Positions 11,001-19,436 are shown, counted from the stretch's first letter. The stretch is DNA of 64,000 bases from Oerskovia douganii (GCF_015142735.1 NZ_JACSPN010000005.1:100083-164082); one strand, 5' to 3'. The notes: a model not told the origin generated them from the letters alone. Made by a program: numbers and translations.

Positions 11001-12066
11001 TGCCCGGGACCGGTGGCACGAGGAGCGCCAGGACGACCGCGGTGGGGAACGCGAGGAAGCGTGCGACCTCGAGCAGTGCCCGCTCCACGCCCAGACCCGA
11101 CCCGAGCCGCTCGCGCGAGACCCGCAGGACGGGCAGGTCGAGGAGCGTCACGAGCGACGAGGCCAGCAGGGCGACCACGTACGCCGCGAGGGTCGCCCCG
11201 GTCAGCCCGTCGAACGCCCCGGCGAGGACCAGGGGCACGACGGGGGCGACGACGAGCCCCGCGCCGACCCAGCTCCGCATCCGGACGCGGAGGCCCGCCG
11301 CGAGGAGACCGCCCGCGACCAGGAGCAGCAGGACACCGCGCACGACGGCGGGGTCGGCTGCCCCGAGCAGCCTCGCGCTCAGGACGAGCTCGACGTCGAC
11401 GAGCAGCAGCACGACGCCGAGCGCGCCGATCGACTCGGCCGACGCACCCATCCCTCGTCGCCGCAGGAAGCCCGCGGTCGCGAGCGCGAGGAGCGTGACG
11501 ACGCCCGTGACGAGCGCGCGGAGCGCGAGGTCGTCGGCGAGCGTGAAGAAGACGAAGACGATGGTCGCGACCGCGAGCAGCCCCGCCCCCGCGCTCGCGA
11601 GGATGGGCTGGAGGCCCAGCCCGGACCGCGCCGGGGCGGGTGCCACGGGGGCCCCGCCCGGCGCCGGCCGACGCGGGTGCGCGGTCGGCGCCGGGCGCGG
11701 TGCGGTGGGGCGAGGTGCGGTGGGGCGCGACGCCCCGGGGTCGACCGGCGGGGCCGGGCGCTCGGGTCGGGGTCCGGGGAGCGCGCTGGGCGCGGTGGCC
11801 GCACCGGGCGCGGACCGCGGGCGGGGCGCCGGGTCGGGGCCCGCGGCCTCCGCCTCGACCGCACGCAGCGACCGCAGGGCGGACGACCGCCGTTCGAGCG
11901 CGAACGCCGCCTCGCGCGACGCACGCAGCACCTCGACGGCCCACGGGCCCGACAGGAGCAGCCCGCAGTCCGAGCAGCGGACCGACGTCAGGTGTGCTCC
12001 GCACGCCGGGCACGCGTGCTGGTCGCGCAGCCGCGTCGTCGCGACCTCGACCCACTGTTCACTCAT
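8011..12066 (-). CDS. Giant polytopic membrane protein with N-terminal zinc ribbon (SCO7613-type)
   Basis: A 1351-residue protein of unknown function. A zinc ribbon occupies residues 19-34 (CPAC...CSDC). About 90 residues rich in Pro, Ala and Arg follow. The rest, from about residue 150 to the end, is an almost unbroken series of hydrophobic segments, by eye about 35-40 membrane helices. The architecture resembles the actinobacterial family named after Streptomyces SCO7613, which has no established role. The start ATG at 12066 lies 6 bases after CATGAT, a -10-like hexamer, so the gene may have its own leaderless promoter despite following yibE/F on the same strand after a 63-base gap. A transport, scaffold or envelope-polymer role would be guesswork. 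Confidence 0.8.
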   Translation of the reverse strand: MSEQWVEVATTRLRDQHACPACGAHLTSVRCSDCGLLLSGPWAVEVLRASREAAFALERRSSALRSLRAVEAEAAGPDPAPRPRSAPGAATAPSALPGPRPERPAPPVDPGASRPTAPRPTAPRPAPTAHPRRPAPGGAPVAPAPARSGLGLQPILASAGAGLLAVATIVFVFFTLADDLALRALVTGVVTLLALATAGFLRRRGMGASAESIGALGVVLLLVDVELVLSARLLGAADPAVVRGVLLLLVAGGLLAAGLRVRMRSWVGAGLVVAPVVPLVLAGAFDGLTGATLAAYVVALLASSLVTLLDLPVLRVSRERLGSGLGVERALLEVARFLAFPTAVVLALLVPPVPGIPGWSGAALLVLAAAGTAALLAWFTSQRGWWWATGGATVLAGALLGVGSHPAWLGTVPVAALLAGVVLVGVATLARASGRTLPALVAGGAAVLAAAALPAVSFAFAGLFVAVSTIRPTNPAWSFTTDRLTESPTFTDATYTAGLVGVVAAVLALLGVASLRLGGTPAPVVPGTAAPGSPEVAAPAPTRAGLAGTAAGTAPWVVLLLLLAVALHPAWAAVTTFVALGGLALALLLAAGRLARARRGAGSPEPSAPRTLRSPATWGAAALTGGLAATALTALVSWAARPTVVLGGAVVLALALYARRAVPAPARPFLVAAGYAYALLVLGTTLDGAGLTGIEAVAVVSVTASVVAIVVTRVRAVGQPSWWAVLVTTSVPFLLGVATVLEERSWWSAAAAATMLALEAVLVLTRRAEMARQVRVAAAGLLLPTASVVLVCLGAEVVPGSASPVVLPLVAILTAATVVGVPAAQAHLRARGLPGRHVQDAGTAVEVGVLVTASLTVLLALVRVAAGPETAAIVFLVLGAGAAVVAGRPARRWAWWVAGGMWVCALWSLLVLLDVGLVEAYTAPPALAAVVVGGLLARRTPAGWRLVLCGLGLLVLPSLLVSILVPGGDPWRDPALLLLGLVLVAGGEAARRLAARSGRVDPVWAADAAAHLALAAILSSVAGLVAALRSTQDAAGADPTQVYLVALAWSVAGAALAALAGDRLVAAVAPWGVTARPDGAAPRPFAPPLRRWWAAPAMVLGVVGPVGAVGESWTVIALAWLVEVALVLLVVHTVRRAVASSGPGELRWPPTWFVWLLALTAAIGAWSPRELRVEVFSLPLGAGLLVAGYLAFAATSRAAARSGDVGAGATGTGGVAGDRGVSAPRLADWPVGFVGSWRTFAVGILAVLGPSVLATYTDARTWRAVLVIGLALAAVLVGTRFHLAAPFVLGVVVLPVEILVVFVSQLGTAISAGPWMLTLTAAGGLLLIIAVYYERKMSSYDGAAAYLRDLR

Positions 12067-12072
12067 GCGCAC

Positions 12073-12078
12073 ATCATG
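12073..12078 (-). promoter_or_regulatory. Candidate -10 box (CATGAT) for a leaderless mRNA
   Basis: Read on the minus strand, CATGAT is followed by 6 bases and then the ATG of the giant membrane protein. It matches TATAAT at four of six positions including the key A2 and T6. No -35 was recognised. Confidence 0.4.
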
Positions 12079-12129
12079 GCGAACTCCACGCACGGGCACC
12101 GGGCCCGTCCGGTGGGGTGTCCGTGCTGA

Positions 12130-13605
12130 TCAGGTGAAGGGCCCGCTCCGGACCAGGTCGCCGTCCTCGTCGCGGTGCACGCTCCCGCGTCGCGCCTCGG
12201 GGGCGTCCGATCCGGCGTCGCGAGACGGTCCAGCAGCCGGGCCGTGGACCGTCGGCCCGTCGAGGGGTGCCCGCCGGTCGGGTCCGGGCTCGCCGGTCCC
12301 GGTCTGGTCGACGGGCAGCGCCCGGCCGGAGGGCACCGCCGCGACCGCGACGGCCGTCGTCAGCGGGATCGCGAGCACCAGACCGATCGAGCCGACGAGG
12401 GTCCGGACGACCTCCTCGGCGATCTCCCCCGACGTGAGGCTCGTGCCGAGCGCCTGGTCGGACAGCCAGACGGCCATGAGCAGGGGCAGGGCGGCTCCCA
12501 CGTACGCGAACGCGATGGTGTAGACGGTCGAGGCGATGTGGTCGCGACCGATCCGCATGGCCCGCGCGAAGAGCTCGCGCCGCGACGCCCAGGGCGCGAG
12601 GGCGCGCAGCTCCCACACGGTCGAGGCCTGGGTGATCGTCACGTCGTTGAGCACCCCCATGCCCGCGAGCACGATCCCGCAGATCGCGATGCCCTGCAGG
12701 TCGATCCCGGGCGCGTAGGACGGGAGCCAGAGCGCCTCCTCGGACGTGAGGCCGGTGATGCGCGCCGTCGAGGCCCCCCAGGAGGCGAGGGCGGCCGTGA
12801 GGACGAGGCCCACGAGGGTGCCGACCATCGCGGTCGAGGTCCGGGCCGTGAACCCGTGCGCGACGTAGAGCACCACGAACATGACGGCCGACGACGTCAC
12901 GAGCGCCACGGGCAGGACGTCCTGCCCCGCGAGGAGGGCAGGCAGCGTGAACTGGGCGATCGTCACGAGGGCGATCGCGAGCCCGGCGAGCGCGGCGAGC
13001 CCTCGCAGCCGGGCGACGGCGAGCACGAGCAGCGCGAACGCGACCGCGAGCGCGGCGATCGGCACGGAGCGCTCGAAGTCGAGGAACGCGTACGGTGAGC
13101 CGCCGTCCCCCTCTGCCTGGGAGATGTAGAGCATCCGCAGGCGGTCGCCGGCCTCGAAGCCGTGCTGGACGTACTCGGGCGGGGCGACGACCTCGGTCTC
13201 GGTGCCGTCGTCGAGGCGGACGGGCACGAGCCCGGTCTCGACCTCGGCCGCGCCCGTCACGACGCCGTGCACCACGTGGGTGCCCTGGGCCGTGAACGGG
13301 ATCTGGTCGGGCAGGTCGGCCGCGCGCGGCCAGAGCGCGACGAGCCCGACGACCGTCAGCAGCAGCGCCGGGACGAGGATCGCGGCCAGGGCGAGCCGGA
13401 CCCTGCGCGTCGCGGGCAGCGCCGGACCGCCCCCGTGGGAGTGGCCGTGGGGGTCCGCGTCCCGTCGGCCCGCGGGTGGCCCGGGACGCGCCCCGTGCTC
13501 GGGCGGGCCGGCCGTGCGGGAGCTGCGGGCACCGTGGCGTGCGGTCCCCGTGCGGGACCCACGCTCTCCGGGCGCGCTGCTGGTCGGGTGCTGCGGGAGG
13601 CTCAT
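12130..13605 (-). CDS. YibE/F family membrane protein with His-rich N-terminus
   Basis: A 491-residue membrane protein of the YibE/F family, whose biochemical role is not established. After about 65 polar residues containing a histidine cluster (DPHGHSHGGG) comes a first membrane helix near 70-92. A soluble extracytoplasmic domain (about 95-185) and roughly seven further helices follow, with family-typical stretches such as GIDLQGIAICGIVLAGMGVLNDVT. The ATG at 13605 has a usable ribosome site (GAAGGG). A GTG at 13650 is possible but would put the start against the palindrome at 13661-13673. That Zur-like palindrome and the histidine cluster suggest a link to zinc or another divalent metal; this is inference. 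Confidence 0.82.
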   Translation of the reverse strand: MSLPQHPTSSAPGERGSRTGTARHGARSSRTAGPPEHGARPGPPAGRRDADPHGHSHGGGPALPATRRVRLALAAILVPALLLTVVGLVALWPRAADLPDQIPFTAQGTHVVHGVVTGAAEVETGLVPVRLDDGTETEVVAPPEYVQHGFEAGDRLRMLYISQAEGDGGSPYAFLDFERSVPIAALAVAFALLVLAVARLRGLAALAGLAIALVTIAQFTLPALLAGQDVLPVALVTSSAVMFVVLYVAHGFTARTSTAMVGTLVGLVLTAALASWGASTARITGLTSEEALWLPSYAPGIDLQGIAICGIVLAGMGVLNDVTITQASTVWELRALAPWASRRELFARAMRIGRDHIASTVYTIAFAYVGAALPLLMAVWLSDQALGTSLTSGEIAEEVVRTLVGSIGLVLAIPLTTAVAVAAVPSGRALPVDQTGTGEPGPDRRAPLDGPTVHGPAAGPSRDAGSDAPEARRGSVHRDEDGDLVRSGPFT

Positions 13606-13660
13606 GACGCCCTTCGGGTCGCGGTGGGCGCACGCCCAGGACCCGCCCACTCTAGAGAAT

Positions 13661-13673
13661 GAGAACGGTTATC
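13661..13673. promoter_or_regulatory. Zur-box-like palindrome upstream of yibE/F
   Basis: GAGAACGGTTATC lies 56 bases before the yibE/F start. It aligns base for base with the box at 15379 (GAGAATCGTTCTC) over the 13-base core and keeps the GA.AA...TT.TC layout of actinobacterial Zur sites. The palindrome is imperfect. Confidence 0.5.
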
Positions 13674-13713
13674 GGTGGGTGCGACGCGCTGCGACCGCCA
13701 CCTCCGGAGACGA

Positions 13714-13756
13714 CAGAGGCCCGGGCGACCGACGTCGTCGGGCACCCGGGCCTCTG
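13714..13756. terminator. Hairpin terminator after the HU gene
   Basis: A 12-base perfect stem (CAGAGGCCCGGG at 13714-13725 against 13745-13756) with a 19-base loop that can itself pair. It lies about 55 bases after the HU stop codon, on the way to yibE/F on the same strand. Confidence 0.7.
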
Positions 13757-13811
13757 CGCGAGATGCGGAGCCTGGCCCCGCGGTGCGGCACGCCTCAGCG
13801 TGCCGCGAAGA

Positions 13812-14093
13812 TCACTTGGTGACGGCCTTCTTGAGGAGGCTGCCGGCGCTGATCTTGACACCGAAGCCAGCGGGGATCTGGATCTCCTCGCCGGTGCGGG
13901 GGTTGCGGCCCGTGCGAGCGGCACGCTCGACGCGCTCGACGGAGAGGAGGCCGGTGACCTTGACGGCCTCGCCCTTGCCGAGCGACTCGACGAGGACTTC
14001 CTGGAACGCGTTGAGGGCGTTCTCGGCCTGAGCCTTGGTGAGGTCGGACTTTGCGGCGATGGCCGAGACGAGCTCAGACTTGTTGAGCGACAT
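13812..14093 (-). CDS. hup: DNA-binding protein HU
   Basis: Small histone-like protein that bends and compacts DNA as a dimer. The 93-residue product is of standard HU length, starting MSLNKSELV and containing the signature GRNPRTGEEIQIPAG with the conserved arm proline. The end (LKKAVTK) is typical. This is the short HU form, without the Lys/Ala-rich C-terminal tail seen in many actinobacterial HupB proteins. The ATG at 14093 is preceded by GAAGGGATC. The gene stands alone between two hairpins, so it is probably monocistronic. Confidence 0.97.
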   Translation of the reverse strand: MSLNKSELVSAIAAKSDLTKAQAENALNAFQEVLVESLGKGEAVKVTGLLSVERVERAARTGRNPRTGEEIQIPAGFGVKISAGSLLKKAVTK

Positions 14094-14413
14094 GCGGATC
14101 CCTTCATCGGTTCACGCCCCGCAGTGGGCACCACGGGACGTTGAGGTCTCAGTTTGCCAGCCCTGAGGCGGGACTTCGTGGACAACACTAAGGAATCTAC
14201 GGGGTTCCGCGCGCGTTTCCGCGCCGAAGTCGTTCCTCTGAGCGCGGAATCTTGTCCGATCCGCCCCGAATGTGACCTACTGGGCGGCTCCGGACCCCGC
14301 CGACGGGCCACGTCGGCACGCGACCGCAGGGCCGAGCACGACGCGGACGAGCCGCCCACCCCGAGGGGTGAGCGGCTCGTGGAATGCTGCGCCGTCCTCG
14401 CGGCGCCCGCGTC
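14094..14413. other. Spacer between rpmE2 and hup: terminator plus hup promoter region
   Basis: About 320 bases with no credible gene. The left part, next to hup, is less GC-rich than its surroundings (around 14160-14230), as expected for the hup promoter. I could not assign -35 and -10 boxes with confidence. The right part holds the hairpin at 14347-14380. Confidence 0.5.
14347..14380. terminator. Terminator of the zinc-free ribosomal protein cassette
   Basis: A long hairpin: ACGAGCCGC (14347-14355) pairs with 14372-14380. After one mismatch a second run of 5 pairs (CACCC with GGGTG) follows, closing on a 4-base loop. It lies 34 bases beyond the rpmE2 stop. Confidence 0.75.
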
Positions 14414-14713
14414 TCAGCGGCCGTCGCTCGCGGCGGAACCGCCCTTGCTCCCGTACCGCTGACGGAACTTCTCCACGCGTCCCGCGGTGTCCACGACGCG
14501 CGCGGTGCCCGTGTAGAACGGGTGGCTCGCGCTCGAGATGTCGACGTCGACCACCGGGTAGGTGTTGCCGTCCGTCCACACGATCGTCTTGTCCGGGCGG
14601 CCCGGACCGCCGGGGTTGTTCCCGGCGAGCGTGGACCGCGTCAGGAACGCGAAGTCGGCCGAGACGTCGCGGAACACGACCGGCCCGTACTCGGGGTGGA
14701 TGTCCTTCTTCAT
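14414..14713 (-). CDS. rpmE2: 50S ribosomal protein L31, type B (zinc-independent)
   Basis: Alternative L31 of the large ribosomal subunit; 99 residues. The start [16 protein letters not shown], the segment [13 protein letters not shown] and the end (KFRQRYG) identify type B L31. No CxxC zinc motif is present. In many bacteria this form replaces the zinc-binding L31 when zinc is short, under Zur control. It is the last gene of a minus-strand cassette after rpsN (23-base gap), and a palindrome resembling a Zur box lies upstream of the first gene. ATG at 14713 follows GAGG-like bases. Confidence 0.96.
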   Translation of the reverse strand: MKKDIHPEYGPVVFRDVSADFAFLTRSTLAGNNPGGPGRPDKTIVWTDGNTYPVVDVDISSASHPFYTGTARVVDTAGRVEKFRQRYGSKGGSAASDGR

Positions 14714-14736
14714 GGGTGCTCCTCTGCGTGTCTCGA

Positions 14737-15042
14737 CTACCAGCTGGACTTGGTGACGCCCGGCAGCTCCCCGCGGTGCGCCATGTCGCGCAACCGGATG
14801 CGGGAGAGGCCGAAGCGGCGGTTGTAGGCGCGCGGACGACCGTCGACCACGTCCCGGTTGCGCAGGCGGGTCGCGCTCGCGTCGCGGGGCTGCGCCCGCA
14901 GCTCGGCTGCGGCGGCGTCCTTCTCGGCGTCCGTGGCGCGGGGCGACGCGATGATCTTCTTGAGCTCGGCACGGCGCTGGGCGTACCGGGCGACGATCAC
15001 CTCGCGCTGCTCGTTGCGCGCGATCTTGGACTTCTTGGCCAT
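14737..15042 (-). CDS. rpsN: 30S ribosomal protein S14, zinc-independent form
   Basis: Alternative S14 of the small subunit; 101 residues, the length of the zinc-free long form (zinc S14 is about 61). It begins [13 protein letters not shown] and contains [20 protein letters not shown], the S14 signature. No cysteine is present, so it cannot hold the zinc of the standard form. It lies 9 bases after rpmG and 23 before rpmE2, in one operon. Replacing zinc ribosomal proteins frees zinc under starvation; that role is known for the family. Confidence 0.96.
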   Translation of the reverse strand: MAKKSKIARNEQREVIVARYAQRRAELKKIIASPRATDAEKDAAAAELRAQPRDASATRLRNRDVVDGRPRAYNRRFGLSRIRLRDMAHRGELPGVTKSSW

Positions 15043-15051
15043 GCGGCTCCC

Positions 15052-15219
15052 CTACCGTTCCTCGCGGAACGCGACGTGCGCCCGGGCGACCGGGTCGTAC
15101 TTGAGCAGGGTCAGCCGGTCCGGGTCGTTGCGCCGGTTCTTGCGCGTGACGTAGGTGTAGCCGGTCCCGGCGGTCGAGCGCAGCCTGACCACGGGACGCA
15201 GCTCGGTGCGTGCTGCCAT
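15052..15219 (-). CDS. rpmG: 50S ribosomal protein L33, zinc-independent form
   Basis: Small protein of the large subunit; 55 residues. The sequence [25 protein letters not shown] is the L33 signature. The four cysteines of zinc-binding L33 are absent. It is the first gene of the L33-S14-L31 cassette. In other actinobacteria rpmB (L28) often belongs to this cassette; the 159 bases upstream are too short for it and no L28 sequence is present. The ATG at 15219 has a GAGGGAGA ribosome site just upstream. A long leader of about 160 bases separates it from the Zur-like box. Confidence 0.96.
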   Translation of the reverse strand: MAARTELRPVVRLRSTAGTGYTYVTRKNRRNDPDRLTLLKYDPVARAHVAFREER

Positions 15220-15378
15220 CTGATGTGTCTCCCTCGATGTCTCCGACGACCCCGCCCGGGGCGGACGGTCGCGGCGTGGGCACTCCTTCCCACCCTGACA
15301 TGCCTGCCCACCGACGGCACCCAGAGGCGTGGCTCCTCGCGGTCGGCGCCCGGGGCACCGGTCGAGCGGGTCACTGAT

Positions 15379-15391
15379 GAGAATCGTTCTC
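15379..15391. promoter_or_regulatory. Zur box upstream of the zinc-free ribosomal protein cassette
   Basis: GAGAATCGTTCTC is a perfect 5+3+5 palindrome within TGATGAGAATCGTTCTCTT, matching the TGANAATNATTNTCA pattern of actinobacterial Zur sites. It lies 160 bases upstream of rpmG, and zinc-free ribosomal protein operons are the best known Zur targets. Confidence 0.75.
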
Positions 15392-15604
15392 TTGGGGGTG
15401 GAGCGCTCGCGGGGCCTCGGATATTCCCGGAACCCCTTCGACGCCCTCCAGATCCTTCGGACGACGCGATCCCCCCGCGACTCCCCGGCCCTGAGTGCCG
15501 TCACCCACGACCGTGAACGGCACCGCGCCCTTGGTACCTGGACGTCGTCGACGCCCGCGCAGCGTGAGCGGCTTCGCCCTGGCCGTCCCCCCGACCGACG
15601 GGCG

Positions 15605-17470
15605 TCACAGCTCTTCGACGTACTCCTCGGGCTCGCCGAGGACGGCCGAGGCCGTCAGCTCGAGATCGTGACCGACCGCGTGGAGCTCGAGGACCGTGAC
15701 GGTGTTGCTCCCTGCGTGCAGCAGCGGCGCGGGGACGTAGAGGGTGTGCTGGGGGCCGCGCTCCCAGTAGCGACCGAGCAGCACGTCGTTGACCCAGACG
15801 AACCCCTTGCGCCAGCCCGGCAGGGCGAGGAAGGCGTCGGCCGGGACGTCGACGTCGAGCGTCACCCGTGCGACCACGCCCTGCGGCCCGACGGCGGCGG
15901 GCGCCGCGGCAGGGGCAGCGGCAGGGGCAGGGGCGGCTGCCCACAGCCCGTCGACGGGCAGCAGGTCGAGCGGCAGCGAGCGCGAGGTCCAGCCGTGCAC
16001 GATGCGCCGCTCGACCAGGACGTCACCCAGGATGCCCTTGTGCTCACCGAGCCGCGGACCGTAGTTGATGCGGCCGAGATTCTCCACCAGGATCTCGAGC
16101 CGCACGGGGACCCCGTGCCCGCGGACCGTGAGGCCCAGGTGGGAGGTCTCGCGCTCCAGGACGCCGACCTCGTGGCCGTCGACGTAGACCGTCGCGCGGT
16201 CGTGCAGACCGAGGATCGAGAGCGTGGTGTCCCCGGCCGGCAGGACCGGGGTCGCGGTGTGGAGCACGAGCCCGGCGTTCTGGCCGAGCTGCTCGAACGT
16301 CAGCGGCGCGGTCGAGCCGACCTCGGTGCCCGAGGCGCGCAGGACCGTCAGGAGCGGCCGGGTCGTGACCGGGGGCAGCGTCCGGGCGCCGAGCCGGGCG
16401 GGCGGCTGGATCCACCGGTCGTCCTGGGTGTCCCCGACGTCGCCCCGGACCTCGTTGAGCACCTTGCGCAGCGCGAAGAACTTGGGGGTCACGCTCCCGT
16501 CCTCGGCCACCGCGGCGTCGGAGTCGTAGCTCGTGACCGTGGGCTGCAGGCGGGTCCCGTCGTGGTTGGCGCCTGCGGTGAGCCCGAAGCTCGTCCCGCC
16601 GTGCGCCATGTAGAGGCTCACGGAGCCGCCGAGGTCGAGGAGCTCGCGCACGTCGGCCGCCGCGCTGTCGGCGCCGCGCACGTGGTGCGGGTCGCCCCAG
16701 TGGTCGAACCACCCGTTCCAGAACTCGGCGCACACGAAGGGCTGCTCGCCGCGACGCGCGGTGAGCTTGTCGAGCGCCTGCCCGGGGCGGCTGCCGAACG
16801 TTGCCGCCGCCAGCACGCCGGGAAGCGTCCCGCCGTCGAGCATGAGGTCCGTGGGGCCGTCGGCCGTGAAGAGGAGCTCGTCGATGCCCCGGTCGACGAG
16901 CGCGTCACGTACCCACGCCACGTAGGCGTGGTCGTCCCCGAAGCTGCCGTACTCGTTCTCGACCTGCACGGCCACGACGGGGCCACCCCGGACCGCCTGG
17001 AGCGCGGCGAGGCGTGGCACCAGCTCGTCGAACCAGGCGGCGACCGCGGCGAGGTACGTCTCGTCGCTGCAGCGCAGCCGGATGCCCGGGAGCGCCGTGA
17101 GCCACGCCGGCAGGCCACCGTTGTCCCACTCGGCGCAGATGTACGGCCCGGGGCGCACCACGACGTCGAGCCCGAGGTCGCCCGCGAGGCGCACGAACCG
17201 CTCGACGTCGCGCCACCCCGTGAAGTCGAACGTGCCGCGCTCGGCCTCGTGCCAGTTCCACGGGACGTAGGTGTCGACCGTGTTGAGGCCCATGGCGCGC
17301 AGGCGCAGCAGGCGGTCCTCCCACAGGTCCGGGTGGACCCGGAAGTAGTGGATCGAGCCCGAGAGCATGCGGTGGGGGGCGCCGTCCCGCAGGAGGTTCG
17401 TGCCGTCCACGTGCAGGGTCCGGCCGCCGGCCGGGCGCGGGGCCCGGTCGGCTGGGTGCTGCTGGTTCAC
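15605..17470 (-). CDS. Beta-galactosidase, glycoside hydrolase family 35
   Basis: Retaining exo-beta-galactosidase of 621 residues. The TIM barrel spans about 20-340. The acid/base glutamate is about E173 in [11 protein letters not shown], and the nucleophile is about E249 in [13 protein letters not shown]; both are intact. [17 protein letters not shown] is a second GH35 signature. Jelly-roll beta domains follow, interrupted near residue 530 by a low-complexity Ala/Pro run. There is no signal peptide, so the enzyme is probably cytoplasmic and acts on imported oligosaccharides. The GTG at 17470 overlaps the permease stop (GTGA), tying it to the ABC transporter operon. The natural substrate is probably a beta-galactoside or galacto-oligosaccharide; that is inference. 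Confidence 0.94.
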   Translation of the reverse strand: MNQQHPADRAPRPAGGRTLHVDGTNLLRDGAPHRMLSGSIHYFRVHPDLWEDRLLRLRAMGLNTVDTYVPWNWHEAERGTFDFTGWRDVERFVRLAGDLGLDVVVRPGPYICAEWDNGGLPAWLTALPGIRLRCSDETYLAAVAAWFDELVPRLAALQAVRGGPVVAVQVENEYGSFGDDHAYVAWVRDALVDRGIDELLFTADGPTDLMLDGGTLPGVLAAATFGSRPGQALDKLTARRGEQPFVCAEFWNGWFDHWGDPHHVRGADSAAADVRELLDLGGSVSLYMAHGGTSFGLTAGANHDGTRLQPTVTSYDSDAAVAEDGSVTPKFFALRKVLNEVRGDVGDTQDDRWIQPPARLGARTLPPVTTRPLLTVLRASGTEVGSTAPLTFEQLGQNAGLVLHTATPVLPAGDTTLSILGLHDRATVYVDGHEVGVLERETSHLGLTVRGHGVPVRLEILVENLGRINYGPRLGEHKGILGDVLVERRIVHGWTSRSLPLDLLPVDGLWAAAPAPAAAPAAAPAAVGPQGVVARVTLDVDVPADAFLALPGWRKGFVWVNDVLLGRYWERGPQHTLYVPAPLLHAGSNTVTVLELHAVGHDLELTASAVLGEPEEYVEEL

Positions 17471-18486
17471 TTGATGGCCCCCGCTGCGAGTCCGGAGCGC
17501 CAGAAGCGCTGGAGGGAGAGGAACGCGACGATGAGCGGGACGACCGCCACGAACGCGCCGATGATGACCATGTGCCGCTCGATCTGGCCGGCCTGGACCA
17601 GGGCGTTCCAGCTCACCAGCCCGACCGTGACGGGGCGCAGGTTCTCGGAGATGAGGACCTGCGAGGGGAGCAGGAAGTTGTTCCAGATCTCGACGAACTG
17701 GAACAGGAAGATGGTGACGAGCGCGGGGGCCATCATCTTGAGGCTGACCCCGAAGAAGATCCGGCCCTCGTTCGCGCCGTCGAGGCGGGCGGCCTCGATG
17801 ACCTCGTCGGGCACCGAGCTCGCGGCGAAGACGCGCCCGAGGTAGACGCCGAACGGGCTGACGATGCTGGGCAGGAGCACCGCGAGGTACGTGTTGACGA
17901 TGCCGGTCTCGGAGAACATGAGGAACAGCGGCAGCGTGAACAGGACCTTGGGGATGAGGACCGCCCCCAGGACCACGCCGAACAGCACGCCCTTGCCGCG
18001 GAACTCGTACTTGGCCAGGGCGTAGCCCGTCGCGACCGCGATGAGCGTCCCGAGGCCGGCGCCGACGATCGAGTAGAGCGCCGAGTTGGCCGTCCAGACG
18101 GCGAAGATGCCGTCCTTGTACGCGAAGAGGTCACCGATGTTGCCGAACAGGTCGAAGTTCGAGAACCACAGGGGGCTGCCGGCGAAGGTGTATCCGGCGT
18201 CCTTGGTGGCGGCGACGAACAGCCACCACAGGGGGAACAGGAAGTACACGGCGGTCAGTGCGAGGACCGCGGTGACCGCGATGCGGCTCGTCGCCGTGGT
18301 CTCGATCGAGTCGCCGCGCAGGCCGCCCGCCGGCCCCTTCCCGGCGCCCCTCGTCCCGGCGGCCGCCTTCCGGGCGGAGCGCTTCCGGGCGGAGCGCTTC
18401 CGGGCGACCCCCTCCCTGGCGGAGCGGTCATGGCGCGGGCGGTCGCCCGGGGTCTCGGCCACGACGGGCGTTCTGCTCGTGGTCAC
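17467..18486 (-). CDS. Carbohydrate ABC transporter permease (MalG/UgpE type)
   Basis: Inner-membrane permease of a CUT1-type sugar importer; 339 residues. A basic N-terminal region of about 60 residues with repeated RKRSARKRSARK precedes the first helix (about 75-97). The cytoplasmic EAA loop that contacts the ATPase is visible (EVIEAARLDGANEGRIFFGVSLK). The GTG at 18486 overlaps the stop of the upstream permease (GTGA), and the stop overlaps the galactosidase start. No ATPase gene is in the operon; such importers usually borrow a shared MsmK/MsiK-type ATPase. The basic N-terminal extension is longer than usual. Confidence 0.93.
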   Translation of the reverse strand: MTTSRTPVVAETPGDRPRHDRSAREGVARKRSARKRSARKAAAGTRGAGKGPAGGLRGDSIETTATSRIAVTAVLALTAVYFLFPLWWLFVAATKDAGYTFAGSPLWFSNFDLFGNIGDLFAYKDGIFAVWTANSALYSIVGAGLGTLIAVATGYALAKYEFRGKGVLFGVVLGAVLIPKVLFTLPLFLMFSETGIVNTYLAVLLPSIVSPFGVYLGRVFAASSVPDEVIEAARLDGANEGRIFFGVSLKMMAPALVTIFLFQFVEIWNNFLLPSQVLISENLRPVTVGLVSWNALVQAGQIERHMVIIGAFVAVVPLIVAFLSLQRFWRSGLAAGAIK

Positions 18487-19436
18487 GAGGACCTCCTGGA
18501 CGTCAGACGGAAGAAGAGGACGGAGAGGACGGCCACGCCGACGGCGAGCAGCACCGACTGGGCCGCCGCGTACGGGTAGTTGGCGGCCTGGAGCGAGGCC
18601 TGCGCGGCCATGATCGGCGTGTAGCTCGCGTCGATCGCCCCGGTGCTCTGCTTGAGCACGAACGGCTCGTTGTAGAGCTGGGCCGAGCCGATGATGGAGA
18701 AGATCGTGGTGAGCAGGATCGCGGGCCGCACGAGCGGGACCTTGATGCTCCACGCGGTGCGCCACGGCGAGGCACCGTCGAGCTTGGCGGCCTCGAGCAC
18801 GTCCCCCGGGACCCCCTGCAGGGCGGCGTAGATGATGATCATGTTGTAGCCGGTCCAGCCCCAGGTCACGACGTTCGCGACGGCCCACAGGGCGAGGTCC
18901 TGGCTGAGGAAGTTGGCCTCGATCCCGAGCCACCCGAGGAGCTGCCCCATCGGGCCGTTGGTGGGCGAGTAGAGGAACGACCACATGAGCGCCGAGACGA
19001 CGGTCGGCACGGCGTAGGGCGCGAAGCTCGACAGGCGGAAGAAGCCCTTGGCGCGCGCCGAGGCCGAGTCGATGAGGAGCGCGATCCCGAGCGCGAGAGC
19101 CAGCATGACGGGCACCTGCACCACGCCGAACAGGAGCACGCGGCCGATCGAGCTGATGAACTTCTCGTCACCCAGCGCGTACGCGTAGTTGAACAGGGGG
19201 TCGAAGATCTCCTGCGTCCCGCCCAGGCCGAGCGCGTCGCGCTGGATCCGGAAGAGGCTCTTGTAGACCGCGAAGAGGATCGGCGCGATGTACATGGCCA
19301 CGAACAGCAGGACGAACGGTCCGACGAACCAGATCGCGTAGCGACCGGTCCGGCTGCGCCGCCTCTGGGGCGGCGTGCTCGCCGCGCGCTTCGTCTCCAC
19401 CGGCGGCGGTGCCGCCGACGTCAGGCTCGTGGTCAT
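18483..19436 (-). CDS. Carbohydrate ABC transporter permease (MalF/UgpA type)
   Basis: First permease of the same importer; 317 residues with six predicted helices. The opening helix is near 33-57 and the EAA loop is near residue 218 (DVLEAAKLDGASPWRTAWSIKVPL). It begins MTTSLTSA with ATG at 19436. It follows the binding-protein gene after a 204-base gap that contains tandem repeats with hairpin potential, which could lower permease expression relative to the binding protein. Substrate assignment follows the GH35 enzyme downstream. Confidence 0.93.
   Translation of the reverse strand: MTTSLTSAAPPPVETKRAASTPPQRRRSRTGRYAIWFVGPFVLLFVAMYIAPILFAVYKSLFRIQRDALGLGGTQEIFDPLFNYAYALGDEKFISSIGRVLLFGVVQVPVMLALALGIALLIDSASARAKGFFRLSSFAPYAVPTVVSALMWSFLYSPTNGPMGQLLGWLGIEANFLSQDLALWAVANVVTWGWTGYNMIIIYAALQGVPGDVLEAAKLDGASPWRTAWSIKVPLVRPAILLTTIFSIIGSAQLYNEPFVLKQSTGAIDASYTPIMAAQASLQAANYPYAAAQSVLLAVGVAVLSVLFFRLTSRRSS

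Noticed and set aside
8221-12129. 1300-codon plus-strand open frame opposite the giant membrane protein
   Set aside because: The composition is almost entirely Arg, Gly, Asp, Glu, Pro and His with no fold-like pattern; the minus-strand frame has clear membrane helices and a zinc ribbon.
15220-15378. Possible L28 (rpmB) gene in the leader of the ribosomal cassette
   Set aside because: The space is too short for L28 and no L28 sequence is present in any frame.
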